Assembly (NCBI GenBank): GCA_030527205.1
Contig: JAUNBG010000001.1
Coordinates: 124,001-188,000, forward strand
Direction: 5' to 3'
DNA length: 64,000 bases
Origin: Planctomycetia bacterium
GTDB taxonomy: Bacteria > Planctomycetota > Planctomycetia > Pirellulales > Thermoguttaceae
Below the pieces are notes generated by a model. That model was not told where the DNA came from, searched no databases, and worked only from the letters and a program-made list of their open reading frames with translations. Numbering within the stretch: position 1 is the first letter of the stretch; the number at the start of each line of letters is the position of its first letter. The position numbers and the translations under genes were made by a program. Shown here one piece after another: positions 1-8,820 of this stretch.

Positions 1-1
1 C

Positions 2-649
2 GTCTTGGCAGGTCCGGAAGTTGAGTCAGAATATTTCTGTTTTGAAGCTTTGAACATTCCGTCGGATCATCCGGCAAGAGATATGCAGGACACATTTTGG
101 CTCAAAAACAATTTGGTTCTGCGAACGCATACTTCAGCGAATCAAGTTCGAACGCTGAAACGATTTGGCGCTCCGGTTCGCGCGATTTTCCCGGGTCGTT
201 GTTTTCGATATGAAGCGGTTGATCCAAGTCATGAAAATACATTTTATCAATGCGAAGGTCTTGTTGTTGACGAAAACATTTCCGTTGCCAACTTAATTGC
301 GGTTATGAAAACGATCTTGAGCGAAGTTTTTCGACGCGATGTTAAAGTCCGACTTCGACCCGGTTTTTTTCCTTTTGTTGAACCGGGTTTTGAACTTGAT
401 TTGAATTGCCTTTTATGTGGCGGCAAAGGTTGCCCAACTTGCGGCGACGGTTGGATCGAATTGATTCCTTGCGGTTTAATTCATCCGGAAGTTTTGCGTC
501 ATGGCGGAATTGATCCGGAAAAATATAGCGGTTTTGCCTTTGGTATCGGATTAACTCGTTTGGCAATGATGAAATATGGAATTCGGGACATTCGTTATTT
601 GAATGCGGGCGATTTGAGATTTAATGAACAATTTTTGCCCATTTTCTAA
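2..649 (+). CDS. pheS: Phenylalanine--tRNA ligase alpha subunit, C-terminal part (partial)
   Basis: This is the catalytic part of the PheS chain, which with PheT charges tRNA-Phe in the cytoplasm. The frame is open to the left edge, so the N-terminal tRNA-binding coiled coil is outside the window. Class II motif 2 is seen as [12 protein letters not shown] and motif 3 as [17 protein letters not shown] near the C terminus. Between them lies a CxxC-x4-CxxC cluster (bases 407-442) that resembles a small zinc knuckle; the E. coli enzyme lacks it. No pheT follows here or anywhere later in the window, so a pheST operon is not seen. Identity is very secure; a metal role for the cysteines is inferred. 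Confidence 0.96.
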   Translation, partial: VLAGPEVESEYFCFEALNIPSDHPARDMQDTFWLKNNLVLRTHTSANQVRTLKRFGAPVRAIFPGRCFRYEAVDPSHENTFYQCEGLVVDENISVANLIAVMKTILSEVFRRDVKVRLRPGFFPFVEPGFELDLNCLLCGGKGCPTCGDGWIELIPCGLIHPEVLRHGGIDPEKYSGFAFGIGLTRLAMMKYGIRDIRYLNAGDLRFNEQFLPIF

Positions 650-959
650 TTTTGTTGAGATTTTAATGAATGATTTGTTAAAATGCGAAAAGGAATGGTC
701 CTTGATCTGTTGGAATGACGATTCTGTATGGTTATAATTAGGATAAAGGATTCTTTGATAAATTGAGTTGACCTGGTTATTTTGACAGTCGGAAATTGTT
801 GAGTTCGCAACATCGGTAACGAAGGGCGAATTTATGTCAGCGAAGACTGTCGTCTATTCCGATTGCAGAATATTCCAATCGAACAATCTGATACGAAAGC
901 GAAAAAGTATTGGAAAAACTTATATTAATTGAGTTCTGGCTTTAATAAAGGAGACAAAT
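650..959. other. Intergenic gap without recognised features
   Basis: A 310-base gap between pheS and the PH-domain gene. I see no hairpin with a T-run, no repeat-family copy and no convincing promoter. A 32-codon frame from about 835 has no ribosome site and is not called. Confidence 0.5.
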
Positions 960-1568
960 ATGGTTACTGATCCTGAAAAAATAATTGACGAAGCGACCCA
1001 AGATGTTCAAAACGAAAAAAAAGAGGCCAAACCATTAGATTATAAATGGCATGGCGGAAATTATTCTGGAAAATCTTTTCGACTCTGGTTTCTTTTTCTT
1101 TTGTTTGTAACGATTTTGTTTGCAATTCCGCCTTATTATTTGGGACGAAACAAATGTTGGGTTTGGGGAATATTCCTTTTTATCCCATTTGTCGCCTGGG
1201 TCTATTCTTGGGTTGTTTATTTGTATCGAACTTTAACCATTCAATATGTTTTGGAAAAAGACCGACTGATTTCGAAAAAAGGTCTCTTTTGGAAAACAAC
1301 CGATACAACATTTATTCCTCAAATCAATGATATCAAGTTGAAGCAAACGCTTTGGGATCAATGGTTAAATGGGAATGTCGGAACGATCGTTTTATATACT
1401 TCCGATACAACAGACTCGATTCAAGAATTGAAATGCCTCGAAAATCCTCAAGAAGTTTATGAGTCGATTGATGCGTTACGAAACGAATTCATTCGCAGAC
1501 GCGGCATTAAGAATTTGGGCGGCGGGTTTATTGGCGATGATGAAGGCACTATTTTGAGCGATCAATAA
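960..1568 (+). CDS. PH domain-containing membrane protein (bPH2/YdbS type)
   Basis: A 202-residue inner-membrane protein. Residues 1-35 are charged and cytoplasmic. Two hydrophobic helices follow at about 42-60 and 67-89, then a bacterial PH-like domain from about 92 to 180 that begins YVLEKDRLISKKGLFWKTT, the usual form of this family. Such proteins are thought to act in membrane stress or lipid-linked functions, but no precise role is known. The ATG at 960 is preceded by AAGGAGA at a good distance, so the start is well supported. It stands alone: the pheS stop is 310 bases upstream and the next gene about 350 bases downstream. Confidence 0.8.
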   Translation: MVTDPEKIIDEATQDVQNEKKEAKPLDYKWHGGNYSGKSFRLWFLFLLFVTILFAIPPYYLGRNKCWVWGIFLFIPFVAWVYSWVVYLYRTLTIQYVLEKDRLISKKGLFWKTTDTTFIPQINDIKLKQTLWDQWLNGNVGTIVLYTSDTTDSIQELKCLENPQEVYESIDALRNEFIRRRGIKNLGGGFIGDDEGTILSDQ

Positions 1569-1631
1569 TTCTATTTTTGATCAAGGCGATCTTGATTGAT
1601 CCTTATCCGTTTTCGCTTTTATTGAGGTTTT

Positions 1632-1722
1632 CCTTGCGTTTTTCGAAATGCGGCGATTTAAGTAGACGCATTACCGAAAGTTATGCGTCGGCGAAGCGGA
1701 AAACCCCAAGCGTCAGCAGTAA
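1632..1722 (+). repeat. Repeat family 4, copy 1 (hairpin-bearing)
   Basis: About 90 bases that recur in inverted orientation near 50001-50089. The core can fold as GACGCAT (1665-1671) with ATGCGTC (1683-1689). In the other copy the second pair of this stem changes from A-T to T-G, so pairing is kept. The copy lies in the gap ahead of the first DUF1559 gene; the rest of that 350-base gap shows nothing. Confidence 0.6.
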
Positions 1723-1919
1723 AAAACTTTTCAAATGGTTTGAGCATAAAGAGTCAATGAAATTTGATCTTGACGCAAATAACCGTTTATGCTTAAGCCC
1801 ATTGAAATCGATGACGTTTTTATTGAAGTCGGAATGGCCAGGGGGCAATCTGATAAATCGGAACAATAAATTGATTTGAGTTAAACTTGTCTCAGTCTTT
1901 TCTGTTTTGAGGAGAAATG

Positions 1920-2939
1920 ATGAACGTTCAACGACAATTCAGGATTTCCGAAACTTTATTCAGACTGTTTCAAAAATTTTTGTTTTGTTTCTGCAAGCCT
2001 GGAAATGGACGGCAAATTATTGATGGCGAAACGATAAAAAAGGCGCGATTGGGGTTTACTTTAATTGAACTTTTAGTCGTTATTGTTATTATTGGCATTC
2101 TGTTGGCCATTTTGCTTCCTGCTGTTTTTGCGGCTCGGGAAGCAGCGCGGAGAATGATTTGTTTGAATCATTGTCGCCAGATCGGTTTGGCAATTCATTC
2201 TTATTTGGATGTTCATAATAATTTTCCGCCGACAAAAACGACTTATATTTCTGCTCAAAATGTTCGACGCGATCGTCATAATATTTTGACCTTTCTTTTG
2301 CCTCATCTTGAACAGACCGCTTCTTATGAAGCAATCGATTTGTCGAAAAACTGGTCTCTTGTGATCAATCGACCGGGCGTTAATCAGAAAGTTCCGATTT
2401 TTCTTTGTCCGAGTGCGCCGGATTATCGTCAATTTGGAGAAACGATTTATTACGCAACGGATTATTCAAGTTGTCATTTTATTCGCAAAGGAGTTCGAAC
2501 GCAGTTGAATTTGAAAGAACGTTCCGATTGGACGAGCATTTTGCTTCCCGATGATTCCGATACAACGGAGTTCAAGCGTCGCGGACCGGTTTCGATTGCC
2601 CAGATAACCGACGGGCTTTCCAATTCAATGCTTTTTTTCGAATGCGGCGGACGCCCGCTCAAATATCTTCATGGAGGAAAGCGGGGCAATCCAAATGTTT
2701 CGCCCGTTGAGCCGCTTTTGAATTCCGCTTGGGCAGATCCGGGCGCTGGATTTATTATGGACGCCAATTATCTTGATTCGTCAGGACGATTTTTTAATAA
2801 TTGCAACAGCAATGAGATTTTCAGTCTTCATCGCGGCGGAGCCAATTTTCTGTTTGGCGACGTTTCTGTTCGTTTTTATTTGGAGACAATGGATCCGGAA
2901 GTTTTTGCTTCCTTGTTTACTTGTTGCGCAGGAGATTAA
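1920..2939 (+). CDS. DUF1559 / H-X9-DG family pseudopilin-like protein
   Basis: A planctomycete-type pseudopilin. The type IV prepilin N-end reads G|FTLIELLVVIVIIGILLAI, with cleavage expected after a glycine about 45 residues in, an unusually long leader. The family signature AAREAARR follows. The body is the secreted DUF1559 domain, and near the end comes H-x9-D with the sequence HRGGANFLFGDVSV, a DV variant of the usual H-X9-DG box. These proteins are held at the membrane and exported through type II/IV pilus-like machinery; their job is unknown. Two in-frame ATGs sit at 1917 and 1920. GGAG at 1911-1914 is too close to the first, so 1920 is preferred. Two other members occur at 15291 and 23986. 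Confidence 0.88.
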   Translation: MNVQRQFRISETLFRLFQKFLFCFCKPGNGRQIIDGETIKKARLGFTLIELLVVIVIIGILLAILLPAVFAAREAARRMICLNHCRQIGLAIHSYLDVHNNFPPTKTTYISAQNVRRDRHNILTFLLPHLEQTASYEAIDLSKNWSLVINRPGVNQKVPIFLCPSAPDYRQFGETIYYATDYSSCHFIRKGVRTQLNLKERSDWTSILLPDDSDTTEFKRRGPVSIAQITDGLSNSMLFFECGGRPLKYLHGGKRGNPNVSPVEPLLNSAWADPGAGFIMDANYLDSSGRFFNNCNSNEIFSLHRGGANFLFGDVSVRFYLETMDPEVFASLFTCCAGD

Positions 2940-3090
2940 TCGTTTGCTTTCCTGTTTTAATTGATTTCGAAGTCGAAATGCTCAAATTTTTGTCCTTTTG
3001 CATTCTCAATGCGTTGTTTGAGTTGTCAACCGAAAGATCGGAGACTTTCAGCAGTTTTGAGAATGTTTTTAAATCGGTTTAAATTGTTTT

Positions 3091-3534
3091 ATGGAAGATA
3101 AATTAGAATCATTAACCGTTTCTGACGATTTAAAGGCTTTAACGATTCATCGGCCTTGGGTTTGGGCGATTTTTGAAGGTTTTAAGAGAGTTGAAAATCG
3201 TTCCTGGACAACGACGCATCGCGGTCTTTTGGCCATTCATGCCAGTCGATCTTCCGCTTCTGACGAACAAGCGGCAACGACATTTCAAAGTTTGAAGATC
3301 AAATATCCCAAACATTTTTTGTCGAGAGCAATTGTTGGAACAGTCGAACTTTTGGAAATTCTTCCGCTCAACGAATATCTGGAAAAATATGGCGACGATC
3401 CAATGAATCGAGCTTTTGCTGTTGGTCCTTATTGTTGGGTTTTGACGTCTCCTGTTAAATGTCTTCCGATTTCCTGTCCGGGAAATTTTCAGATCTGGAA
3501 TGTAAAAAAAATGCTTTCCAACCAAAAAAATTGA
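3091..3534 (+). CDS. ASCH domain-containing protein
   Basis: A 147-residue cytoplasmic protein. The N-terminal ALTIHRPWVWAIFEGFKRVENR and the following HRGLLAIHASR are the typical first part of the ASCH fold, a PUA-like RNA-binding domain. Later strands contain GTVELLEI and a closing PCPGNFQIWNV-like segment. The family is thought to bind RNA or modified nucleosides, in some members as a hydrolase, and no specific substrate can be read here. There is no clear ribosome site before ATG 3091, which is common in this phylum. It ends 33 bases before the GH172 gene and may be cotranscribed with it. Confidence 0.75.
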   Translation: MEDKLESLTVSDDLKALTIHRPWVWAIFEGFKRVENRSWTTTHRGLLAIHASRSSASDEQAATTFQSLKIKYPKHFLSRAIVGTVELLEILPLNEYLEKYGDDPMNRAFAVGPYCWVLTSPVKCLPISCPGNFQIWNVKKMLSNQKN

Positions 3535-3567
3535 AATGATTTTGAAACTTTTTGAGAAAGGCTAAAA

Positions 3568-5592
3568 ATGAAATATTGGATTAAAACAGGATTGTTTGTT
3601 TGTTTAATCATATTTTTCTGCGAAACGTCTCAATCGAATTCGGTTGTTTGCGGGAACGATTCGACGATTTCGCTTGAATCTCTTCTGAGAGAAATGACGA
3701 ATTATAATGCGGTTTGCGAATTTCCTTGTCCGGAATTTATCTGTAAACAGGCCAGCAGTTATGATCGAGGAGCGATTGCTTCCGATCAGCCGGGCTGGTT
3801 TGCCAATGCGGATGCGTCGCAGTTTATTCGAATCGAAGACAACAATGGCCGAAAAGAGTCGGTTCTTTTTGATGCCGAAGGCCCGGGCGCAATCGTTCGA
3901 TTTTGGATAACGGCGCCGCATTATAAGAATAATTTCTATTTTTATTTTGATGGCGAAGAAGAACCGTCCATTCAAGGCAAAGTTGACGATCTTATCGGCG
4001 GGAATTTATTAACGGAAGCTCCGCTTTCTTCGCCGCGGGCCAGAGGACGCAATCTGTATCTTCCGATTCCTTATTCCAAAAGTCTCAAAATAACTTGCGA
4101 TAAAATGGAGGAACAGGGGAATCTTTATTATCAGATTAACTATCGAACTTATTCTCAAGAAACGAATGTCGTTTCATTTTCCTGGGAACAAATCGAAACT
4201 TTAAAAGACGCGATTGCAGCGACAAATCAAACTCTTTTGTTGATGAAGTCAGAAGACAAAGGAGATTATTGCCTTGATTGCTTTGGTTCTTCCGGAGCTT
4301 TCATTGATATTGACGAACCAGATAAAGCAATTAAAGCAATCGAATTTCGATTGAAAGCGGAAGATCAAGCCGCAGCGCTGCGGAATACGGTTATCAAAAT
4401 CGAATTTGACGGCGAAGAAACAGTTTGGTGTCCTGTGAGCGAATTTTTTGGCTCTGGCGTTGGGATTAATCCGAATAAAACCTGGTTTACGATGACCGAA
4501 GAGCAGGGAACAATGTCCTGTTTTTGGACAATGCCGTTTAAAGAAGCCGCGAAAATTTCGTTTGAGACTTTCGGCGATCAGGACGTTCTTCTTTATTTTA
4601 AGGTTTATTTTTCCGATTATCAATGGACGGACAATTCGATGTATTTTCATTGCAATTGGCGTCAGGAACGGAATATCGAAACAATTGCGGGGAACGGAAC
4701 TCGCGATTGGAATTATCTTGAAGTTGAGGGTCAAGGCGTTTATGTTGGCGATATTTTGACTCTTTTGAACCGCGATACGGCTTGGTGGGGCGAAGGAGAC
4801 GAAAAAATTTATGTCGACCAGGAAAGTTTCCCTTCTCATTTTGGAACTGGAACGGAAGATTATTATGGATATGCCTGGGGGTCGCCCGATTTCTTTGAAG
4901 CGCCGTTTCATGCTCAACCGCGGGCGGAAGGGCCGGGTAATTTCGGAAACATAACAAATCTTCGTTATCGTTCGCTCGATAAAATTCCATTTAACGAATC
5001 GTTCAAATTCGATATCGAAGTTTGGCATTGGGCAAAGACGACTGTCGATTATGCCGTTACAACTTTTTGGTATGGAATGCCAGGCGCTGAAGCGGTCAAT
5101 GTCCCAAGTCAAGCAGAGTTGATCGAAGAAGTTTCGCAAAAAGTTTCGTATAAGACGAAATATGCAATCATGATTCCCGGTTTTACGATTGCCAATGAAC
5201 CAAATGGTCGCGTTCAGGAACAGAATATGAAAGATTTTAGTCGCGAAGGACATCAATGGAAAAACGATAAACAACTTTGGTGGACCGAATCGCAACCGGG
5301 CGATTCGCTTGTTCTGACTATTCCGATTGAAAAAGCAAATCCGAAATCGCTTCAACTTGGTTTAACAAGCGCCAGGGATTATGGTTTGTTTGAGCTTTAT
5401 CTTGACGGTCAAAAAATCGGCGGAACGATTGATCTGTTTCAACCGGATTCCGTCGATCATGAAACATTTGTAATCGAAGGATTGCCCGAATTAAACGTCG
5501 GGGATCATTCGCTTGAAATCAAAATCGTCGGCAAAAATGATCAATCAATCGGTTATATGTTCGGAATTGATTTTTATGAATTAATTCAATAA
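3568..5592 (+). CDS. Secreted GH172 (DUF2961) glycoside hydrolase
   Basis: A 674-residue protein with a cleavable signal peptide (hydrophobic 7-20). From about residue 28 it matches the DUF2961 / GH172 family: a start like SLLREMTNYNAVCEFPCPEF, then GPGAIVRFWITAP, then the highly typical FGTGTEDYYGYAWGSP and RYRSLDKIPFNESFKFDIEVWHW. Known GH172 enzymes are difructose-anhydride or fructan/arabinan-active exo-enzymes; the substrate here cannot be read. A C-terminal beta domain from about 555 resembles the extra ligand-binding domain of many planctomycete members. AAAGG lies ahead of ATG 3568. The next gene runs the opposite way, so this is the end of a short + strand unit. Confidence 0.88.
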   Translation: MKYWIKTGLFVCLIIFFCETSQSNSVVCGNDSTISLESLLREMTNYNAVCEFPCPEFICKQASSYDRGAIASDQPGWFANADASQFIRIEDNNGRKESVLFDAEGPGAIVRFWITAPHYKNNFYFYFDGEEEPSIQGKVDDLIGGNLLTEAPLSSPRARGRNLYLPIPYSKSLKITCDKMEEQGNLYYQINYRTYSQETNVVSFSWEQIETLKDAIAATNQTLLLMKSEDKGDYCLDCFGSSGAFIDIDEPDKAIKAIEFRLKAEDQAAALRNTVIKIEFDGEETVWCPVSEFFGSGVGINPNKTWFTMTEEQGTMSCFWTMPFKEAAKISFETFGDQDVLLYFKVYFSDYQWTDNSMYFHCNWRQERNIETIAGNGTRDWNYLEVEGQGVYVGDILTLLNRDTAWWGEGDEKIYVDQESFPSHFGTGTEDYYGYAWGSPDFFEAPFHAQPRAEGPGNFGNITNLRYRSLDKIPFNESFKFDIEVWHWAKTTVDYAVTTFWYGMPGAEAVNVPSQAELIEEVSQKVSYKTKYAIMIPGFTIANEPNGRVQEQNMKDFSREGHQWKNDKQLWWTESQPGDSLVLTIPIEKANPKSLQLGLTSARDYGLFELYLDGQKIGGTIDLFQPDSVDHETFVIEGLPELNVGDHSLEIKIVGKNDQSIGYMFGIDFYELIQ

Positions 5593-5653
5593 GAACAATG
5601 TTTTGATCCTTATTTAAAGAACAAATTTTTTTGATTGATCAATTATAAATCAA

Positions 5654-5714
5654 CAAAGCATTGTCATTTTGGGAGAACAAAAGGGAAGAATTTTCTTATA
5701 ATGACAATGCTTTG
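5654..5714. terminator. Perfect 15-bp inverted repeat between convergent genes
   Basis: CAAAGCATTGTCATT at 5654-5668 pairs exactly with AATGACAATGCTTTG at 5700-5714 across a 31-base spacer. It lies between the stop of the GH172 gene and the stop of the opposing BON gene, where a two-way terminator would be useful. There is no long T-run on either side, so factor-independent termination is uncertain. Confidence 0.45.
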
Positions 5715-5765
5715 AATAATAATGAAAAAAGAGTTATCGTTTCATTCGGATTTGTGTTTCGAGCG

Positions 5766-6014
5766 TTAATCAGAGTTCAAAACAGCAAATCCGGAAACAG
5801 GAAACGAATTGCGAACTTTCAATTCATTCTTGATTTCGGTAATACCGTCAATGAATCGAAGAGTTTCTTGAGCCATCTGTTTTTGAAAAAACGAGGGGAC
5901 GCTCCCTTCTAAAATGATTTGTCCCCGTTCTGTTTTGAATTCGAGTGAGGAGCCCATGAGATACGGGTTTTTGCCAAGAGCGTTTGTAACCCGATTTTTT
6001 AATACGGTATCCAT
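5766..6014 (-). CDS. BON domain protein
   Basis: An 82-residue protein consisting almost wholly of one BON domain: LKNRVTNALGKNPYLMGSSL, then GQIILEGSVPSFFQKQMAQE, then the closing GITEIKNEL. BON domains bind phospholipid membranes or hydrophobic ligands. No signal peptide or membrane segment is visible, unlike OsmY or Kbp, so it probably acts in the cytoplasm or as a partner protein. AAAGGA stands at a good distance ahead of the start. The gene is monocistronic and convergent with the GH172 gene. Confidence 0.82.
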   Translation of the reverse strand: MDTVLKNRVTNALGKNPYLMGSSLEFKTERGQIILEGSVPSFFQKQMAQETLRFIDGITEIKNELKVRNSFPVSGFAVLNSD

Positions 6015-6462
6015 AGATAACGTCCTTTCCTGTTTCGCTTGATAATATTTTTGATTTTTTTATGGGAAAGTTCTGTCATATTTTCACAAAAAAACTTTTC
6101 CTTTCGTTTCGACTTTTTTGGCGTCGAACATTTACAAGAAATTTTAATATTTTATCCGTTTTGGAAAGGGGTTTTTCGCTTTTTTTGTAATCATTGCTGT
6201 CCGACTGCAATATTTTAATGAAGAATGAAATTTGTTGGACAAATGGATGGAAATTCCATACTCAAGTCCGTTGAAAAATGGAAATCAATGAGATATAAAA
6301 CGAGAAAAAACGGATAGAAAAAGCATAAAATCTGTTTTGTTGAAACCGATTTCCGATTTCAAGAGGAAAAGGAAACGAAATCAGCTTTTCAAACTTTATC
6401 AAAACAATAAACAAACGATTTTTGTATTTGAAAAAATCGTTAATTATCAAAGGGGGAAGGAA
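6015..6462. other. Divergent intergenic region, nothing specific seen
   Basis: About 450 AT-rich bases between the divergent BON gene and the isochorismatase-type gene. It must hold both promoters, but I could not pick a convincing -35/-10 pair on either strand and see no repeat-family copy. The in-frame codons upstream of 6463 are not believed to be translated. Confidence 0.4.
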
Positions 6463-7050
6463 ATGAATGACTCGATATTAACCTTCAAAACAAAAAGACT
6501 TCGAATTGAGCAGACTCTTCTGCTTCTTATCGACTTTCAGGAGAAACTCATTCCAACAATGGAAGATCCAACCGGTCTTCTCAAAAACAGCGCCTTGATG
6601 ATTGAAGGGGCTCGTCTGTTTTCTGTTCCGATTTTAGCAACGGAACAATATCCCAAAGGGTTGGGAAGAACGCTTGAAACGATTCGAAAGCATTTGCCCG
6701 ACGACTTTGAGTTCATTCCAAAACTTGAATACAGTTGTTTTGGAAATGAAGCAGTTCGTCAACAATTTGCGAATTGGCCTTCAACAAAACAAATTGTAAT
6801 CGTTGGAATCGAAACGCATATTTGCGTCTTACAAACAGCTTTGGATTTGCTTGATCAGGGATTTGACGTTATTCTGCCTGTTGATGCTCTTAACGCCTCA
6901 ACTCTTTTGAAACATGAAACGGCATTGAAACGTCTGGAAAAATCAGGAGCCATTCTGACAACGGTTGAGTCCATTTTATTCGAATGGGGGATAACCGCAG
7001 AAAATAAAAAGTTCAAAGAATTAAGCCGTCTTGTAAAAATGTTTAAATAG
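6463..7050 (+). CDS. Isochorismatase-family cysteine hydrolase
   Basis: A 195-residue cytoplasmic hydrolase of the isochorismatase-like fold, nearest to the YcaC-type members. The Asp-Lys-Cys triad is visible: D24 in LLIDFQEKL, K88 in PKLEYSCF, and C121 in GIETHICVLQTALDLLDQG. The cis-peptide region IVIVGIETH is intact. Substrates of this group range from nicotinamide to small amides and cannot be told from sequence. The frame extends further upstream, but ATG 6463 follows GGGGGAAGGA directly and begins where the family does, so it is chosen. A family 1 repeat element begins 11 bases after the stop. Confidence 0.85.
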   Translation: MNDSILTFKTKRLRIEQTLLLLIDFQEKLIPTMEDPTGLLKNSALMIEGARLFSVPILATEQYPKGLGRTLETIRKHLPDDFEFIPKLEYSCFGNEAVRQQFANWPSTKQIVIVGIETHICVLQTALDLLDQGFDVILPVDALNASTLLKHETALKRLEKSGAILTTVESILFEWGITAENKKFKELSRLVKMFK

Positions 7051-7061
7051 ATAATATTTTA

Positions 7062-7171
7062 AGGAAGTTCTAAAAATCCGCAGGGAACGCGGACGTCTTG
7101 CCGCCGGAACTTGTTTTCGCAACGTTTTCCGAATGAAGTTTATTGTAAAAAACAGGTTTTCAGAACTTCCT
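7062..7171 (+). repeat. Family 1 TIR element, copy 1
   Basis: 110 bases starting AGGAAGTTCTAAAAA and ending with the inverted form (AGAACTTCCT). Inside is the family GGGAACGCGG core. Flanks TTTA and TTTC agree in 3 of 4 bases. It starts 11 bases after the isochorismatase-type stop. Confidence 0.8.
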
Positions 7172-7244
7172 TTTCGCAATTTGAGCATTATTTTGGCTAA
7201 GAAGACAATTTTCAACTGTTCAATCGCTTGTTTTGAATATCAAT

Positions 7245-7499
7245 GGTTCAAAGGATAAACGTCCCTGTTATTTTTATATCTCGCAGAGACGCCGGGGAGA
7301 ATTGATCGTTGATCAAGAAGAAACGGGATTATGTAAGTCTAAAATCATTTTCGAACGAATCAAAAAATGATTTGTGTTCTGAATCCATTTTTCCGTTTGC
7401 TTAGCGTTTCAGCGAGAGATTAATAAAATTCTCTCAACTTTCAACCCTCAACTTAATCTCTGCGAGGGCTCAATAAACCGTCATTTCAAGTTTGAGTTA
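7245..7499 (+). repeat. Family 2 TIR element, copy 1
   Basis: The left end GGATAAACGTCCCTGTTA runs into ATCTCGCAGAGACGC (to 7292). The right end has AATCTCTGCGAGGGC, then AAACCGTCATTTCAAG and TTTGAGTTA (7499), roughly the inverse of the left end. A second internal AGCGAGAGATTAATAAAA near 7412 suggests a nested or duplicated end. No ORF inside. Confidence 0.6.
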
Positions 7500-7513
7500 T
7501 CAAGTTTCGCTTT

Positions 7514-8233
7514 TTATTTTTCCGGCGAAACATCGTCTTCAACGGCCAGGGCAACAATGGCAGCGCTCAACGCTCCGGCAGCAAGCCAACTTCCCCAATG
7601 ACATCCTGTCGACATGCCATAATGCATTCCGCCATATTGCTCAAGATCGTTATGATGAAAAACATGAATATGGTTTCGATGAGACATCATCATTTGTTGG
7701 GGAGTTTCCAGAGCTTCTCCCGGTTCGTCATGATATTGATAATGCGGCATTTGACCGCGCGTTATTCGTTGATCATTCCATTTTTCCCGGAAAAAATCAT
7801 CCAAAGTTGAGTCGTTGGTTAACCGGAGTCGAATTTCCTCGTTTTGCGGCTGATCGGAAGTCAACGAAAAACAGGCGATTCCCGATAAATCGTTTTCGTC
7901 ATTTTTTGCGAAAAGAATATAATCTCCTTTTCGCAAACCATTCAATTGAAATTTTCCTTTTTTATCCGAATTGATTTTGCCAACCAGAATATTTTCATAC
8001 AGAATCAATATTCGCGTATTCGGGAGAATTTTTTCCGATTCCTTTTCAGAATTATTGAAATCTGTTCTGGAATAAGAATCAAGATTATCCGTTGAGCTTG
8101 CTTGAACGGTCGTTCCGGAAATTTTAAAATGCTGAATTTCCTTGTCGTTGAGTTCATCGTTGGCCTTGATTGATGAATGGGTCAACAAAATTATTGTTGC
8201 AAGGAGCCAAAAAAAATATTGTTTTTTTTTCAT
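7514..8233 (-). CDS. Secreted protein with carboxypeptidase-regulatory-like domain and His-rich tail
   Basis: A 239-residue protein of unknown function. The N-terminal MKKKQYFFWLLATIILLTHS is a signal peptide. Residues about 70-145 look like a small beta-sandwich: TRILILYENILVGKINSDKK, then GKFQLNGLRKGDYILFAK, the pattern of carboxypeptidase-regulatory or transthyretin-like domains. Residues about 165-205 are rich in His and Met (MMMSHRNHIHVFHHND), a possible metal-binding segment. Near the C terminus SWLAAGALSAAIVALAV could be a membrane helix. AAAAGG lies 9 bases before the ATG. It is monocistronic. Confidence 0.65.
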   Translation of the reverse strand: MKKKQYFFWLLATIILLTHSSIKANDELNDKEIQHFKISGTTVQASSTDNLDSYSRTDFNNSEKESEKILPNTRILILYENILVGKINSDKKGKFQLNGLRKGDYILFAKNDENDLSGIACFSLTSDQPQNEEIRLRLTNDSTLDDFFREKWNDQRITRGQMPHYQYHDEPGEALETPQQMMMSHRNHIHVFHHNDLEQYGGMHYGMSTGCHWGSWLAAGALSAAIVALAVEDDVSPEK

Positions 8234-8820
8234 GTTTACAAACCTTTTTTTGAGTTTTTGATATTTTGTTCCGATGATTTTTCAGGTTATTGTTGTTATA
8301 AGAAGCCTTTTATTCAAATGTCCCTTTTGCAAGACAAGACGTTTTATTCTGATCATTTTGATTATTATTGTTTCGTTTTTTCTATTGGCGATTGGGATAA
8401 CTCGAAATGGAAGTCGATCCAATGTCAATCGACAAAACTTAAACGCAAAACCTGTTGGCAATTTTTGATCTTTGACTTTCCGATCCAAAACCGAAGGACG
8501 AATCATAAATCCGATTGATTTCGTTTGGATCAATATTGGCATAAAATAAAAAATTGGAAAAAAAGGAATCAAATTGTTTATCAAAATAAATTCGTCCTCT
8601 TGCGGAGAATAATAAATCGATTAACATCAAAAAGATAACCTAAATTGTTTTTGTTGTTCAAAAAGGTCAAACTTTACAAACAACCTCTGTTCTATATTCA
8701 GATGAATTGATAAGACTCCGGAAAAAACGGAAGAAAAAAGATTCCCTGATCGTTTTTTCAACGAACGGAATAGCGTTGCCAAATATTTCAAAATAAATAG
8801 AATAAAGGACGATATTCGTA
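8234..8820. other. Long divergent intergenic region
   Basis: Nearly 590 bases between the divergent His-rich protein gene and cysE. Overlapping frames on both strands here have AT-driven, low-complexity translations and no ribosome sites. No family 1-4 repeat copy was recognised. The cysE promoter is presumably in the right-hand part, but no good consensus was found. Confidence 0.4.

Noticed and set aside
1577-1879. 100-codon + strand frame
   Set aside because: It crosses the family 4 repeat, has no ribosome site and no recognisable fold.
4249-5355. 368-codon - strand frame inside the GH172 gene
   Set aside because: A mirror frame of a strong secreted-enzyme gene; its Arg/Phe/Ile-rich product has no family features.
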